Origin: Forficula auricularia
Lineage: Eukaryota; Arthropoda; Insecta; Dermaptera; Forficulidae
Assembly (NCBI GenBank): GCA_024734495.1
Contig: JALMQS010000225.1
Location: 1,263,864-1,327,863 of the forward strand
DNA length: 64,000 bases
Direction: 5' to 3'
In this document: one piece after another, positions 20,789 to 31,989 of the stretch
Layout: each line of letters starts with the position of its first letter
Position numbering within the stretch: the stretch's first letter is position 1
Program-made: the position numbers and the translations under genes
The notes under the pieces: generated by a model
What the model was told of the DNA's origin: nothing
Seen by the model: the letters and a program-made list of their open reading frames with translations, nothing else
Database searches by the model: none

Positions 20789-22679
20789 CTATAAATTATT
20801 GGTCAAATAATTTTTTGAATGGAAAAAAGTGGAAATCGGTCGATATATTTTCGGTTTCGGGTAAAGGGTTGTTTCTTTTAATATCCCAAAGAATGTTAGC
20901 AAAATCCCTGCATTAACCAAATTCCACTTCTTTGCGATTCACCGTAGACCTTTGACTCTTATAAACATTTTTGTTTATAATTGAATTTACTTTAACAAAG
21001 GTCATTATACAAAGTTGTGTATTTTAAAAGGTTAGGTAAAAATGTTTAAATATATGGTTTCATTTCAAATTTGATCTCTTAAACTAGCAAAAGAAAGTGA
21101 CCTACAAAAAAGTTACATGAAACAATTTTTAGGGATTTAAATTTACTACGACTAATAATTTAGAAGATAGATGAAGATTTTAAAATTTTATTCACCAATT
21201 TTTTTTTGGTTAAAATAAAAATAATTTTTCAAAAATATTTACTTTTTCTGGTAAAGGGTTGATTCCTGTAATATACCAAATTTTTATTAGCGAAATCCGT
21301 GATATCAACCGAATGCCACTTTTATTCCATGGCGAGGTCGGACTTGCGTTCACCTCTCGATATTATGGTGGACCAAAATAATTATAAATGATAAAGAAAG
21401 CGATCTTATTTTATCATTTTCATCTATCTGATCACTGTATCATTCTAATATAAAAAAATAACATTTTAATTAAGAATTTTGTAGTTTAAAAGAAATTGTA
21501 TGAATAGATTCAATCTCTTCTCTCCGGGAGCGAATCAACTATAGAGATGGCGAAAAGTTTTATTTTTTCTCATTAAATATTTATTTAAATCTATTGAAAT
21601 TTCATACCTGTGTATTATTTTTATTTATCTTTTATATCCAATATTTATTATTGAGAAATTTGCTTTGAGAAGGGTAGTTTATTTGACGTCGAATTTGAAA
21701 AAAAGCTAATAACTCCGTTGAAATTATTTTTTAAAAATATGAAATTAATTGATATTATAAAACAATTAATTATTAATAATTTACTTCAATTTTGAACAAA
21801 ATCGGTACAGTACTTTTTGAGAAAATGATCAAAAACCATCTGGACAGTCTATGAAAGGCCGTTTTAGAAACATTTTAAAATTCACTATCATGTCACAAGT
21901 CAATATTTCGTTTCATATGACTTTTTAAACTTTTTTCAAAGGCATCGCTTGCTTTCAAAAAACATCGTTTTTTGACGGTTCAGATGGTTTTTGACAATTT
22001 TCTCAAAAAGTACTGTACCGATTTCGTTCAAAATTAAAGTAAATTATTAATAATTAATTGTTTTATAATATATATTAATTTCATATTTAAAAAAAAAATC
22101 AATGGAGTTATTAGCGTTTTATCAAATTGAACTTCAAATAAACTATCCTTTACAATGCAAATTTCTCAATAATAAATATTGGGTATAAAAGATAAATGAA
22201 AATAATACACAGATATGAAATTTCAATAGATTTGAATAAATGTCTAATGAGAAAAAAATAAAACTTTTCGCCATTTCTAGTTGATTCGCTCCCGGAGAGA
22301 AGAAATTGAATCTTTTCATACAATTTCTTTTAAACTACAAAATTCTTAATTAAAATGCTATTTTCTTATATTAGAATGATACAGTGAACCTTCAGATAGA
22401 TGAAAATGATAAAATAAGATCGCTTTCTTTATCATTTATAATTCTATTGGCCTACCATAATATCAAGAGGCTCTGCGACGCAAGTCCCTCGTCATGAGAT
22501 GAAATAAAAGTGGCATTCGTTTGATGTCACGGATATCGCTAAAAAATTTGCTATATTAAATGAAACAACCCTTTACCAGAAAAAAGTAAATATTTTTGAA
22601 AAATTATTTTTAATTTAACCAAAAAAATTCGTGAATATAAATTCAATTTCAGTAGAGATTGTGGTGTTGGTGCAAGGTG

Positions 22680-23050
22680 AAACATCTTTAATAAAGATAA
22701 GAGTAAATAAATATTATATTTAATGTGACCAAGAATCTTTAACTCATAGTAAATCAATATTAAATATAATTAACAGGAATAGCAGGGAATTGGACAAAAA
22801 TTAAAAACAGAGTTTTTATTGAATGGGCCAGACGTTTCGTCGATTAATTTCGACTTCCTCAGTGGCTCATTCTATCACTCTTTGTCAGAAGACAATTCGA
22901 CTACGCGACGAAACATCCTTTAAATGTCTGGCCCATTCAATAAAAACTCTGTTTTTAATTTTTGTCCAATTCCCTGCTATTCCTGTTAATTAATGCTTAT
23001 TATGGATACGAGTGATTTACCATTAAATATAATATTTATTTACTCTTATC
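22680..23050. mobile_element. Hammerhead-bearing foldback inserted in foldback II
   Basis: Outer arms are AAAGATAAGAGTAAATAAA and its complement. Inner arms include ACAGGAATAGCAGGGAATTG, ATTAAAAACAGAGTTTTTAT and GAATGGGCCAGACGTTTC. The left arm carries the best-preserved ribozyme of the window. The right arm keeps GACGAAAC and GTCTGGCCCATTC but has lost the CTGANGA block. Confidence 0.9.
22821..22873 (-). ncRNA. Hammerhead ribozyme, best-preserved copy
   Basis: Minus strand in order: stem I strand GAATGAGCCA; core CTGAGGA; extra A; stem II GTCG with an eight-base loop and CGAC; core GAA; stem III palindrome ACGT; cleavage base C; stem I strand TGGCCCATTC. Stem I pairs over ten positions with one A-C mismatch, and stem II over four. 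All core positions are as required (CTGANGA and GAAA). Stem III is only the self-complementary ACGT, so activity would need a dimer, as known for newt-satellite and Penelope-like hammerheads. The extra A after CTGAGGA is unusual. Confidence 0.8.
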
Positions 23051-23390
23051 TTTAATTCAATTTCATGTAAATTATTTTATAGGTGACTTACTTTTGCTTG
23101 TATAAGAGATCAAATTTGAAATGAAACATAATAATTGTTGCTTAAAACTTTGAAATACACAACATTGTATAATGAATGACCTTTGTAAATTCAATTATGT
23201 TTATAAGTGACAAAGCTATAAGATGAATAATTAAAAAGTTATTGCAGTTGATATAATTTATTCTGAAAATTCAAGCCCAATGATTTGATCAAATAATTTT
23301 TAGAATCGAAAAAAATGTAATTTTGTTGATGTCACGGATTTCGCTAAAAATATTTAGAATATTAAATGAAACAACCTTTTACCCGAAAAT

Positions 23391-23769
23391 GAAAATATAT
23401 TTGAAAAATCATTATTTTCACAAAAAAATTCATGAATGTAAATTTAAAAAAATCGACTCTGCAACAACTCTAGAACAACAATTAGATACCGATCTGAAAG
23501 AAAAATTGAATATTGTCTCTTTATTAGAATTTCATATTAATTATCTAGCCAGGAAAAAATAATCTTATAAACAAATACTAATACATTATATCACTTTCTG
23601 TAAGTAAGTAGGTATGTACCTATTTACATATACGAGAAGCTATTTTCAAGTACAAAATTTTCGCGAAAAGTAAAATAAGAAGCTCACTATGAGCTAAAAA
23701 ATAATAAAGTTCTTATTTCTACATTATTAACTATCTTTTTTAATAACAAAGATCAATAGAATTATAATA
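23391..23769. other. A+T-rich stretch
   Basis: Contains part of a 79-aa plus frame (23323-23562) that begins inside foldback II and has no recognised domain. Nothing else. Confidence 0.4.
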
Positions 23770-23845
23770 TTTTATCCGCGGTCCGATACAATTTTTTTCT
23801 TCAAATGTGGCCCGTGTAAGCCAAAAGGTTGGACACTACACAACA
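23770..23845 (-). mobile_element. hAT-like terminal fragment
   Basis: The complement reads TAGTGTCCAACCTTTTGGC then ACACGGGCCACATTTGAAG, which looks like a hAT-type end. No partner end was found. Confidence 0.4.
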
Positions 23846-24012
23846 AAATTTTTATCTAATATTTACTCTTAGTTATTAGTACTTTCTAAATAATAATACT
23901 ATATACGATTGAAGTAGTTTTTGAAGACGGAATGATAATTGAATTGAATGGATTTTGATGAGGCAGTCCAAGCTTCAAAAAAAGAGAGACAATTAAATCT
24001 ACATATTTTTTA

Positions 24013-24063
24013 TTCACAGCCGACGATTCGGAGATTTCTTCCTTCCTTCTTCAGGGTTTTGAA
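24013..24063 (-). ncRNA. Hammerhead-like motif, left arm
   Basis: Minus strand: stem I strand TTCAAAACC; CTGAAGA; extra A; stem II GGA/TCC; GAATCGTC; stem I strand GGCTGTGAA. Seven of nine stem I positions pair. The base after GAA is T rather than A, which should weaken the core. Confidence 0.6.
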
Positions 24064-24219
24064 AGGTCAGTGAAGGAAATACAACGTGACATTTCCCCCT
24101 GTCTCCTCTCTCAGTAGCAGTAACAATATTATATTAACATTTTTTATTATCCGTAGAATTTACGCTAAATGAGAGAGGAGAAATAGGGAAATGTCACGTT
24201 GTATTTCCTTTATTGACTT

Positions 24220-24270
24220 TTCAAAACCCTGAAGGAAGAAGGAAGAAACCTCCGAAACGTCGGCTTTGAA
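24220..24270 (+). ncRNA. Hammerhead-like motif, right arm
   Basis: Plus strand: stem I strand TTCAAAACC; CTGAAGGA (one extra G in the core); stem II ending CCTCC; GAAACGTC; stem I strand GGCTTTGAA. Eight of nine stem I positions pair. The 3-prime core is intact; the 5-prime core has a one-base insertion. Confidence 0.6.
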
Positions 24271-24429
24271 TAAGATAGATTTATGGTAATTGTCTCTCTT
24301 TTTTGAGCCTTGGACTGCCTCATCAAAATCCATTCAATAATACTATATATTTTTAAAACTAAATATTTGAGCATCTCAGGTTCGACTTCTGAGAGGATGA
24401 ATCCCCTCTGATATCGCAATTTGATTTAG

Positions 24430-24737
24430 GTGTGGGGTGGAATGGGTGGTGCGAGAGTGTGGGTAGTGGGGTGGAGGGTTATGCAGAGGTGGAATGGCGT
24501 TTGGGTGCGGGGGTGGAATGCAGGGCTGGAGTGCAGGGGTCCGGAGTAGGGGAATGGTGCGTAGTGGGGTGCAGAGGTGGAGTGGAGTGGGGGTTCGGGG
24601 TGAAATTCAGGGGTGGGATGCAGAGGGTCAGAGGTGAGTGTGGTGGTGGAATGGGGGGAAGGGTGCGTAGTGGGTGCGGTGGTAGAATGGGGTTGGGATG
24701 TGAGGGTGGGGGTCCAGGGGGCTGGCTTCTCAACTAG
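24430..24737 (+). repeat. G-rich low-complexity minisatellite
   Basis: Irregular repetition of GGTGGAATGG, GGGGTGCAG and GTGCGTAGTGGGGTG on one strand with almost no C. Both strands are open over about 85-100 codons only because of this composition. A similar shorter patch is at 27240-27330. G-quadruplex formation is plausible. Confidence 0.8.
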
Positions 24738-25242
24738 TTGTTTACATTTTTATAGTTTATTATTTTTTGTATAAAACTAATAAATATGACAACCTTTTTG
24801 AAAATTCCCAATAGTGGTATTAATACCGGTACCCTGTACAACGTTTAAAAAATACCTTATACCGGTATTGTATTTTTGGTCTGGTATTGCAAACCCTAGT
24901 TGGCCCTTATTCTAGGGAAGATCACTCTTTGTATGACGAGTCTGCGAACAGTTTGAGCAGAACTTGATATAAGGGTGCAGATTATAAATACATACCTACC
25001 TGATTTCAAATAATTAGCTAAAAATATTCGATTGAAATGAAATTGAAAACATACATATATACATATTTTCCTTCTATCTTTATTGTATTGTTTAGTACAT
25101 AAAGAAAAGTAGATTTTAAGAAAAAATGCAGGTACACTTTGACACTCTTCGAAAATTTAAAATTATATAGAAATACTCTATATTCCAAAACGAAAATTTC
25201 ATGAAATTATTCATAAATATATTTAGAAGATTCATACATATA
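24738..25242. other. Spacer with a hAT-like end fragment
   Basis: At 24810-24905 the complement reads CTAGGGTTTGCAATACCAGA and includes ACCGGTAT motifs, resembling a hAT-type terminus. The remainder is A+T-rich with no feature. Confidence 0.4.
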
Positions 25243-25441
25243 ATTTATTATAGTTTAAACAAACTAAAAAACACCCTGATGCACTAAAAATACATAATAA
25301 TGTAATAAACAAAAAGTGTGGGGTGCAGAAGCATGTAATTTTAATTAATTTCGACAAAGTGCCCCACGCTTTTTGATTATTACTTATTATGTACTTTTTA
25401 GGGCATTACCGTGTTTTTACTGTTTTTAAACTATAATTTAT
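25243..25441. repeat. Foldback element, about 85-bp arms
   Basis: TTATTATAGTTTAAAC, CACCCTGATGCACTAAAAA and AAAAAGTGTGGGGTGC pair with GTGCCCCACGCTTTTTG, TTTTTAGGGCATTACCGTG and GTTTTTAAACTATAATT. Confidence 0.8.
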
Positions 25442-26189
25442 TTTTTTACTTTTTAGTCTTTATTGTTTTTAAAGAGAAAAGTTTGCGGAATTTAACAGAT
25501 CAAAAGTCAAATTGATACATTGATACATAAATACATACATACAGCTAATAAAAGCGTGTAAAAACATTTAATAGTAAGCCAAATGAATTGTTCAAATTAG
25601 TAAGAACGCCTGAAAGCTAGATTTGTTCTGTCTTGAGTATCACTATTGGTTGCATACATACAGACTATATCGAATCTGGAATTGAAACCGAGTGCCAAAA
25701 ACCAATTCGGTGAATACAGCACATTTGTCATGTAATTAAAATTATTCATAGCATCTCGTAGTGCACACTAGTGATTTTTTCAATAAAATATAACTCTACT
25801 AAAGTCTGGTGGTAAGATTATTTCTCTAGTATTAGTTAATTTAGATCGTTTTTTTTTATTTTATAGTCAACATGGACTTCAAATAGCCGCTGTTATCTGG
25901 TTAATAATAAAGATATAAACATATTAATATTTCAAATGACTTTGGATAAAGTCTAGGAATGGATTTTTGCAACTTATTTTTTCCTTTAATGAAAAAAGTG
26001 AGAATAAATTTATATTGATTCAAGAATACGTAGCGATTTCCAAAATATTTTCCTTAACTGTAGAAGAGTATTTTCAAAAAAATGTCAAATCTTTAAAATA
26101 TAATCAATAATTAATTATTTGAATGCAAATGAACCTAAGAAAAATGAATTTACATCCAATCTAGTACTAGTACCGATGAGAAAGAACAC
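25442..26189. other. A+T-rich stretch
   Basis: No repeat partner or coding signal. GAAACCGAGTGCCAAAAACC near 25685 is a small balanced patch without recognised meaning. Confidence 0.4.
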
Positions 26190-26216
26190 AAAAAATATTT
26201 TTAATAAAAAAAAAAA

Positions 26217-26258
26217 AACTGAAGATGAAGACCAAGCGTTCGAAACTCTATAGTCTAT
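26217..26258 (+). ncRNA. Hammerhead-like motif, solitary
   Basis: Plus strand: CTGAAGA, extra T, GAA/TTC stem II with a GACCAAGCG loop, GAAACTCTATAGTC. It belongs to the GAAACTATAGTC family (50.4 and 56 kb), with one inserted C in stem III and a decayed upper stem II. It is embedded in A+T-rich sequence without recognised foldback arms. Confidence 0.5.
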
Positions 26259-26259
26259 A

Positions 26260-26660
26260 ACAAATTAAATTATGCCTATATATATAAAAATATACATATT
26301 CATTTATATATAGGTATTGATCTTTTGCGTTGCAAGTTTATAATTACAAAAATATTATCTTAAATTAAACCATATTATTAGAAAATAAAAGGACTAGAAT
26401 TTAGGTATCATTTTTATTCTTAAATTGGATAAAATATTTTGATGTTATACATAAAAAATTAGATTTTCTCAGTTTTTAAGTGAAACATCGAAATATCACT
26501 TTAAATGACGATCTTTATAGACTTAAATTAATTCATGACTGTTATCCTGATCAAGAGGATATCACAAAGCAATCACATCACCTTAACACAGATAAGTATC
26601 CAAAAATAAGTAAAAATTATAATTAAAATGTAAAGCTAATCTTAATATATATAAAAAGTG
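26260..26660. other. A+T-rich stretch
   Basis: Nothing recognised beyond TATATA runs. Confidence 0.4.
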
Positions 26661-26669
26661 TAAGAAGAG

Positions 26670-27335
26670 TTTTTTGAAATTCGAATCCTAAAGTGGGGCC
26701 CTGCCCCAAAATGTGTTTTCAGAGTTTTTCAAGATCTCTTAAACCAGAAAAGATATCGATATGGGTTTAGTTTAGAAAAATGAAGAATTAAATTACAAAA
26801 AATCATCTTTGAGTATTTTGCTCTATTTGTCCCCAAAAGGGAGATATAGTCATTTTGGGGTAAATTTTTGGAATTTTTAAAGAGCTCTATCTCCTCGAGT
26901 TTTTAAATTTTAGTATTCAAATTTGGTACTTAGGTTTATTTATGTTAAATCTCGGGAAGGTTTTCTTATTTTTTGAAATTTGACCCCTGTTCTGAAAAAT
27001 AGGGGATTTTGGATTGTGTGGTCTAAAACACGAAAATCTTCGTATCTTTATTGCCCTTAGAACAAACTCAACCAAATTTTGTATACATACCCACTAGAAG
27101 GCTAGAAATTTAAGAACTAACCGCCCAAAATGGGGGGGGATCAAAAAATGAAAATTCTTGCCCTTGGACCAAACTCAACCAAATTTTGTATACATAATCT
27201 GTGGGCCTCTAGGGAGCTAGAAATACAAAAACTGGATGCGAGGGTGCAATGCAGGGAGCCCAGGGTGGTGGTGGGGGTTCAAGGGGGAGGGTTCATAGTG
27301 GGGTGCAGGGTGAGTGCGGAGGTTGAATAAGTAGC
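26670..27335 (+). repeat. Dispersed repeat with TTTTGTATACAT units
   Basis: The units AACTCAACCAAATTTTGTATACAT... at 27060 and 27165 match the tail of dispersed repeat A. The upstream part (CCTAAAGTGGGGCCCTG, GCTCTATTTGTCCCCAAAAG) has no other copy in the window. It ends in a G-rich patch like 24430-24737. The 66-aa frame (27130-27330) lies in this repeat. Confidence 0.65.
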
Positions 27336-27339
27336 CACC

Positions 27340-28056
27340 TGGCTAGCGAAGTAGGCAGGCGTCGAAACTAGTATTATATTATATATAATTTTAAAAATTC
27401 ATTTAAATCTTTAAAAAATTACATGTAAGATAATTTTTTCTATTTTTTATAAATATTTTATTTTTTTAAAGAACTTTTTTAAAAATACACAAAGTTTTCA
27501 CCTTTAGTATAAACCAAAAAGTAATATTTTCTACTTTATCAATTTATCAGCATTTGTGAATAAAATTTTATTCTTCATTAATAATAATAACATAATGTCG
27601 ATATATTATATAAGATATGATTTTAATCAAAATTGTTCAAGTTATATAAACAAAAAATAACAAAATAAATGAATAAACAAATAGATAAATAAATAAATAA
27701 TCAAAAAATAATATTTGCTCATTTTTATTTTATAATATTAACAAATCTAAATTTCAATATTTGAAAACCTAAACCTTGAACAATCTCTTCTTTGTATGAG
27801 TCAATCATGAATTATAAGCATACCTACCATGTTTTAAAATTAATAAATAAATTCATCAATATCAATCGAGATTTATTTTGAGAAGTTTTATCAATAAAAG
27901 AAATAACAATATTGTCAAAAATTTAGAATTAAAAATCATATGGAAATATTTTATTTCAAATGAGAATTAAATAATTTTGTTAGCTGCTAGCACACATGAA
28001 GTATAGAGAATAAGAAAGCGTGAAGAATAGAGGCGGAGGTTAAAAGATAGAGTTAA
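27340..28056. other. A+T-rich stretch
   Basis: Includes an AATAAATA-rich run near 27665-27700. No feature recognised. Confidence 0.45.
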
Positions 28057-28064
28057 GTGATAAG

Positions 28065-29275
28065 TAGAGTCCGGATTTTTATGCAGTAAAAACTGCCAAA
28101 ATATGCAGTTAAAAAGGCTGAAATATGCAGAAATACGTTGAAATATGCAAATATATGCAGTAAAAATTGCTAAAATAAATTTTTTTATTCACTAAAAAAT
28201 TGAAATTGAAGACAAAAAGACTATAATATATTTGAAGGAGTGCTATGAAAAAATAAAATGATAAAGTAGGTTATAAGGACCAAATGTCAAATATATACTT
28301 TTATTGAGTAAAAAATTTAACAAAATTCTCATTATATTTAATATATTAAAAAATCTTTAAACTCAAAGAAATAATAGGTGCACTTGAATAAAATTAACAT
28401 AATAAATATTATAATGTTTCAAAAAATGTGATCGAAAAAATACGGGGGGGGGGGGGGTATTTTTATTTAACAGACACGATTGTAATGTATTGCTTTTATT
28501 TTTTTACTTTCACATTTATTTTCTATAGAATATAGTAATGTAAGTATTGCGATGGCCTGTCTGGGTCTTGACTCTTTGAGAGCTTGTATCTCAAAGATGA
28601 AAAAAAGTTAATTTCATTTTGTAACTTCAAGGTGCAAGTAATCGATGCCCTTAATAGTTGGAAACCGGATTTATTATATTAACAAGATTTTCTTATTGAC
28701 TTACAAATAATAAAATAATAAAATAATGCAAATATTTGTCCGGCTATAATCTGATCACTACAGTAATTTACACGCAATTTCAAACACACACACGAACACT
28801 CAATGGCCAAAATTGGCTTTAGTTACCGAAGGCCCTTAAAATAATAATAATAATAATAATAATAAAGAAATAATTTTTAAATGATCTCAAAAATAATTAA
28901 AATTTGATTGTAATTGTGAAAAATTTATGTTTTCAAGTATTTTTCTAAATTATCTTCAGGTTATTATGTCTACGGTCACTTAAAATGTAATTGGGCCAAA
29001 TTTAAAAGATCTTTATATATATATTTCTTCATTTTTTTTCATTCTTTCTCCGAAAATTTAGTTTAAAAAATCTGTATTTGGCGCGAAATAGGCAATATTT
29101 GACAAAAAATGGTTCAAATATGCAATTTTATGCAATATTACTCAAATATGGATAAATATGCAGTATAAAATTTAACCCACAGTATCCTAGATGCATGAGT
29201 CGGATATATAATTGATCCCCTGGGTCGTATGTGAGGGCAAACAAAATATGCGATTGCATAGGAATCCGGTCTCTA
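28065..29275. mobile_element. Non-autonomous transposon with perfect 8-bp target duplication
   Basis: GTGATAAG occurs at 28057-28064 and 29276-29283. The ends are inverted repeats: TAGAGTCCGGATTTTTATGCA, and the complement of the right end TAGAGACCGGATTCCTATGCA. Both subterminal regions are packed with ATATGCA repeats. The interior includes a segment (28497-28685) related to 51715-51890 and a G run at 28443. No transposase frame. The 8-bp duplication suggests hAT or a related superfamily, although the ends are not CAG. Confidence 0.85.
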
Positions 29276-29328
29276 GTGATAAGTCAATGGAACACAAATA
29301 ATAGCCCAGAAAATAGAGGATCCAAAAA

Positions 29329-30523
29329 GTGGTTCAGCTTACATTAATTTTGGGGAAAATATTTTTTTTCTCAGATTGTTTGGTATGGTGTGGGTATGAC
29401 AAATCTAAGTTTGCGAACTCGAAAGTGTGGGGGACAACTTTTGGTTGCCGAAAAACCTCGAAATTTTTTGGACTTTGTAACTTATAACTCGGTCCATTTT
29501 TTGTAAGGAACCGTTCTATAGTAAATAAAAGAGGATAAAATTCCGCGTCGAATAAAAAAAATATGCGAAATTGGTCCACTAGTTCGATTTTTAATGGGGA
29601 TTAAAAAACTGCCCCCGGATCACTTTTGAATACCTATTCCAAAAACTTGCACCTTTTTCGATTTTTTTCCATTTTGAACATGAAGGAGCACGTTATACCA
29701 TTCTATACATTTTTAAACTAGATTAAATTTTCTACAATTGAACCAAAGTTTCATCTTAATTGGATAATGGTATAACTCTTACCGCAATGAGTAAAAAATG
29801 GCAGTTTTTCCTTCGTAAAATAAAAACCACCTTGGATTACTTTTTTGATAAAACTCTTAGATTTATAGATATCCAGCATTTTCTATGACGCTAATGAGGA
29901 TTCGGATCATATCCTGTCCGGAAAATGTAGGATATCTATAAATTTAAGAGTTTTAACAAAAAAGTGATTCAAGTAAACGTTTCAAGTCAACAAAATTTCT
30001 TAGACAATGAGATACTAATCAAGTTTCTCAGATGAATGGTGTTTACATTTTATGAAGGAAAAACTGCGATTTTTTGTAAAAAATTGCAGTTTTTCAAAAT
30101 TTCAACCTCATTGCGGCACGGATTACCATTATCCAATTAAGATGAAGCTTTATTTAAATTATAGGAAATTTAATCTAGTTTAAAAATGTATAGAGTGGTC
30201 TTTGTGAAAAACGTGCTCCTTCATGGTCAAAATGGGAAAAATCAAAAAAAGTGCGAGTATTTGGGATATTCAAAAGTGATCCCTGGGCCTGTTTTTTGGA
30301 TCCCATTAAAAGTCGAACTATTTGATCAATTTTGCATATTTCTTTTTAATCGACCCCAAATTTTGTCCTCTTTAATTTACTATAGAACAATTATTTACAA
30401 AATATGAACTGTTTTCCAGTTATAAGCGAAAAACTGGAAAAAGTCAAAAGATTTGGCATGCCCACACCATACCAAACGATCTTAGAAAAAAAATTTCCCC
30501 GTAATTAATGTAAGCTGATACCT
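29329..30523. mobile_element. Foldback element, copy 1
   Basis: GGTTCAGCTTACATTAATT at the left returns as AATTAATGTAAGCTGATACC. Arms of about 500 bases include GGTATGGTGTGGGTATG and TTCAAAAGTGATCC-type sequence. The ends may extend a further 15 bases (GAGGATCCAAAAAGT). The second copy is at 36474-37601. The frames 29579-29334 minus and 30186-30407 plus lie in the arms and are not genes. Confidence 0.9.
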
Positions 30524-30659
30524 CTCATTTACTGAGCTGTAAAGCGATGGCGAGGTTTAATAACTTGAACATAAAAATAATTAATAAATGTCGCATTCAT
30601 TTTATTTCCAATATCCAACAAATAGAATCAACTAAATAAAGGTTATAAGAGAAAGAAAG

Positions 30660-30870
30660 GGAGGAGAGGGAGATACCAATCAATTTGATTGGGGAATAAT
30701 GGAATTGAAATAATTATCGGAAAAGAGGTTTTTATCTAATTAGATTTTCCTCTTATTAAAAACAAGGACTAAAGATTAATAAGGACACTCGATGGTGGAG
30801 AAGCAATACTCCGAAATCGAAGCTAAATACAAGGTATACATTAATTAATGTAAAATAATTGGTTTTGAAT
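30660..30870 (+). repeat. Dispersed repeat B, copy 1
   Basis: AAACAAGGACTAAAGATTAA, ACACTCGATGGTGGAGAAG and TTAATGTAAAATAATTGGTT recur inverted at 32512-32735. Each copy has its own indels. Confidence 0.85.
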
Positions 30871-31586
30871 AAACTGAATTCAATAAAAAAATAATAATGA
30901 CTATGTATAACCAAACTTCTTGATATACAAATTCTCATTTAAATAGGTGTTAGTTTTATTTTTTTTGACAAAGAAACACTCAAAACACTAAAAAAATAAT
31001 TCTCAAAAAACTAATCTAGAATGTTATAATAATAACATTTTTACATTTCAACGTACCTTGACTTCTATAAAGTAATTTTTAGAGAATCTCTATCTCTGCC
31101 TCTCTGTAATCAATAATATTCTCTAGATCTTTGAACTAATTTTATATTAGAACAACCAATTCTTGTATATATCATCAATCGGGTTCTCGAAAGAACCTGT
31201 AATCGATTTCGCATAAAAAGTTAGGTACTTATCAAAGTCTCATGAGTTATTAGTGAAGTATAATAATTTTAATCAAAATTGAAATAAAGTAAGGGGCTAA
31301 AGATTCTAAACCTTTGGACCAAACTCAACCAATATCAGTAAATTCTAATTGGCACAAAAGTATTCAGTGAAACACGTTTTAACTAGTAAGGACCCGTTCC
31401 TACTAAAAAACAGGTTTTTACACAACATATATATGAATATTTGAAATTAGGATTTTTTAAACATAATCGGTAAAATGGAAAATAATAAAGGTTATTCCAT
31501 TTTCTGGAGAGAGTCCTGTAAGTTCTGGTTTTAATTTAATAGATTTTTATTTTCAACAATATACCTATATTGATTAATTTTATTAA
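30871..31586. other. A+T-rich stretch
   Basis: Includes GGACCAAACTCAACCAATAT near 31317, a small remnant of the tail of repeat A. No gene signal. Confidence 0.4.
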
Positions 31587-31989
31587 TATATTATCAGTGA
31601 TGGTTTTACGATTAGGTCTGTGAGGCCCGGACCTAGGGCGGCAAAATTTTAGCGGCGAGAAAATTTTATAGAGGCTGCAAAATTTAAAAGTTTAAAGTTT
31701 TGTTTTGAATATATGAACAAATTTCAGTAAAGTATTTATAATAATTGTTAAAGTGTTAAACAAAATTTTCTTAAGAAAATTGATTCATAATAAAACAAAT
31801 TTCTACTAAAGTTCAAAACGCTAACTATTTTGATATTATTGTAGATTCTATGCTGATTATTTTACATGTCGATCAGCTTATTTATAGGTACGTGAAAATG
31901 GTGAAATAGTAGAGAGATTTTTAGAATTTATACCAATACTGGTAAAGCTAGAGATGTTGAGAATGCTGTTTAAACGCTTTAAAAAATAA

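Larger units (their letters stand above)
20855..23390. mobile_element. Large foldback element II
   Basis: The outer ends are TTTCGGGTAAAGGGTTGTTTC and its complement GAAACAACCTTTTACCCG. The inner arms from about 21180 to 22640 meet near 21930 (GGTACAGTACTTTTTGAGA / CTCAAAAAGTACTGTACC). A younger hammerhead foldback (22680-23050) is inserted in the right arm, splitting the match to the left-arm segment 20970-21120. Short frames in it (22757-22551 minus, 23323-23562 plus) have no family. Confidence 0.85.
23890..24350. mobile_element. Foldback element with two inverted hammerhead motifs
   Basis: The outer end AATAATACTATATA and GATTTTGATGAGGCAGTCC return as complements at 24310-24350. The left arm has a 38-base block (CGATTGAAGTAG to TGATAATTG) that is missing from the right. 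Inner arms include CAACGTGACATTTCCC. Each arm carries one hammerhead-like motif. Fragments of the family are at 16445-16570 and 55730-55810. Confidence 0.85.

Noticed and set aside
24432..24737. Open frames on both strands (about 101 and 84 aa)
   Set aside because: They exist only because the minisatellite is low complexity and lacks stops on either strand.
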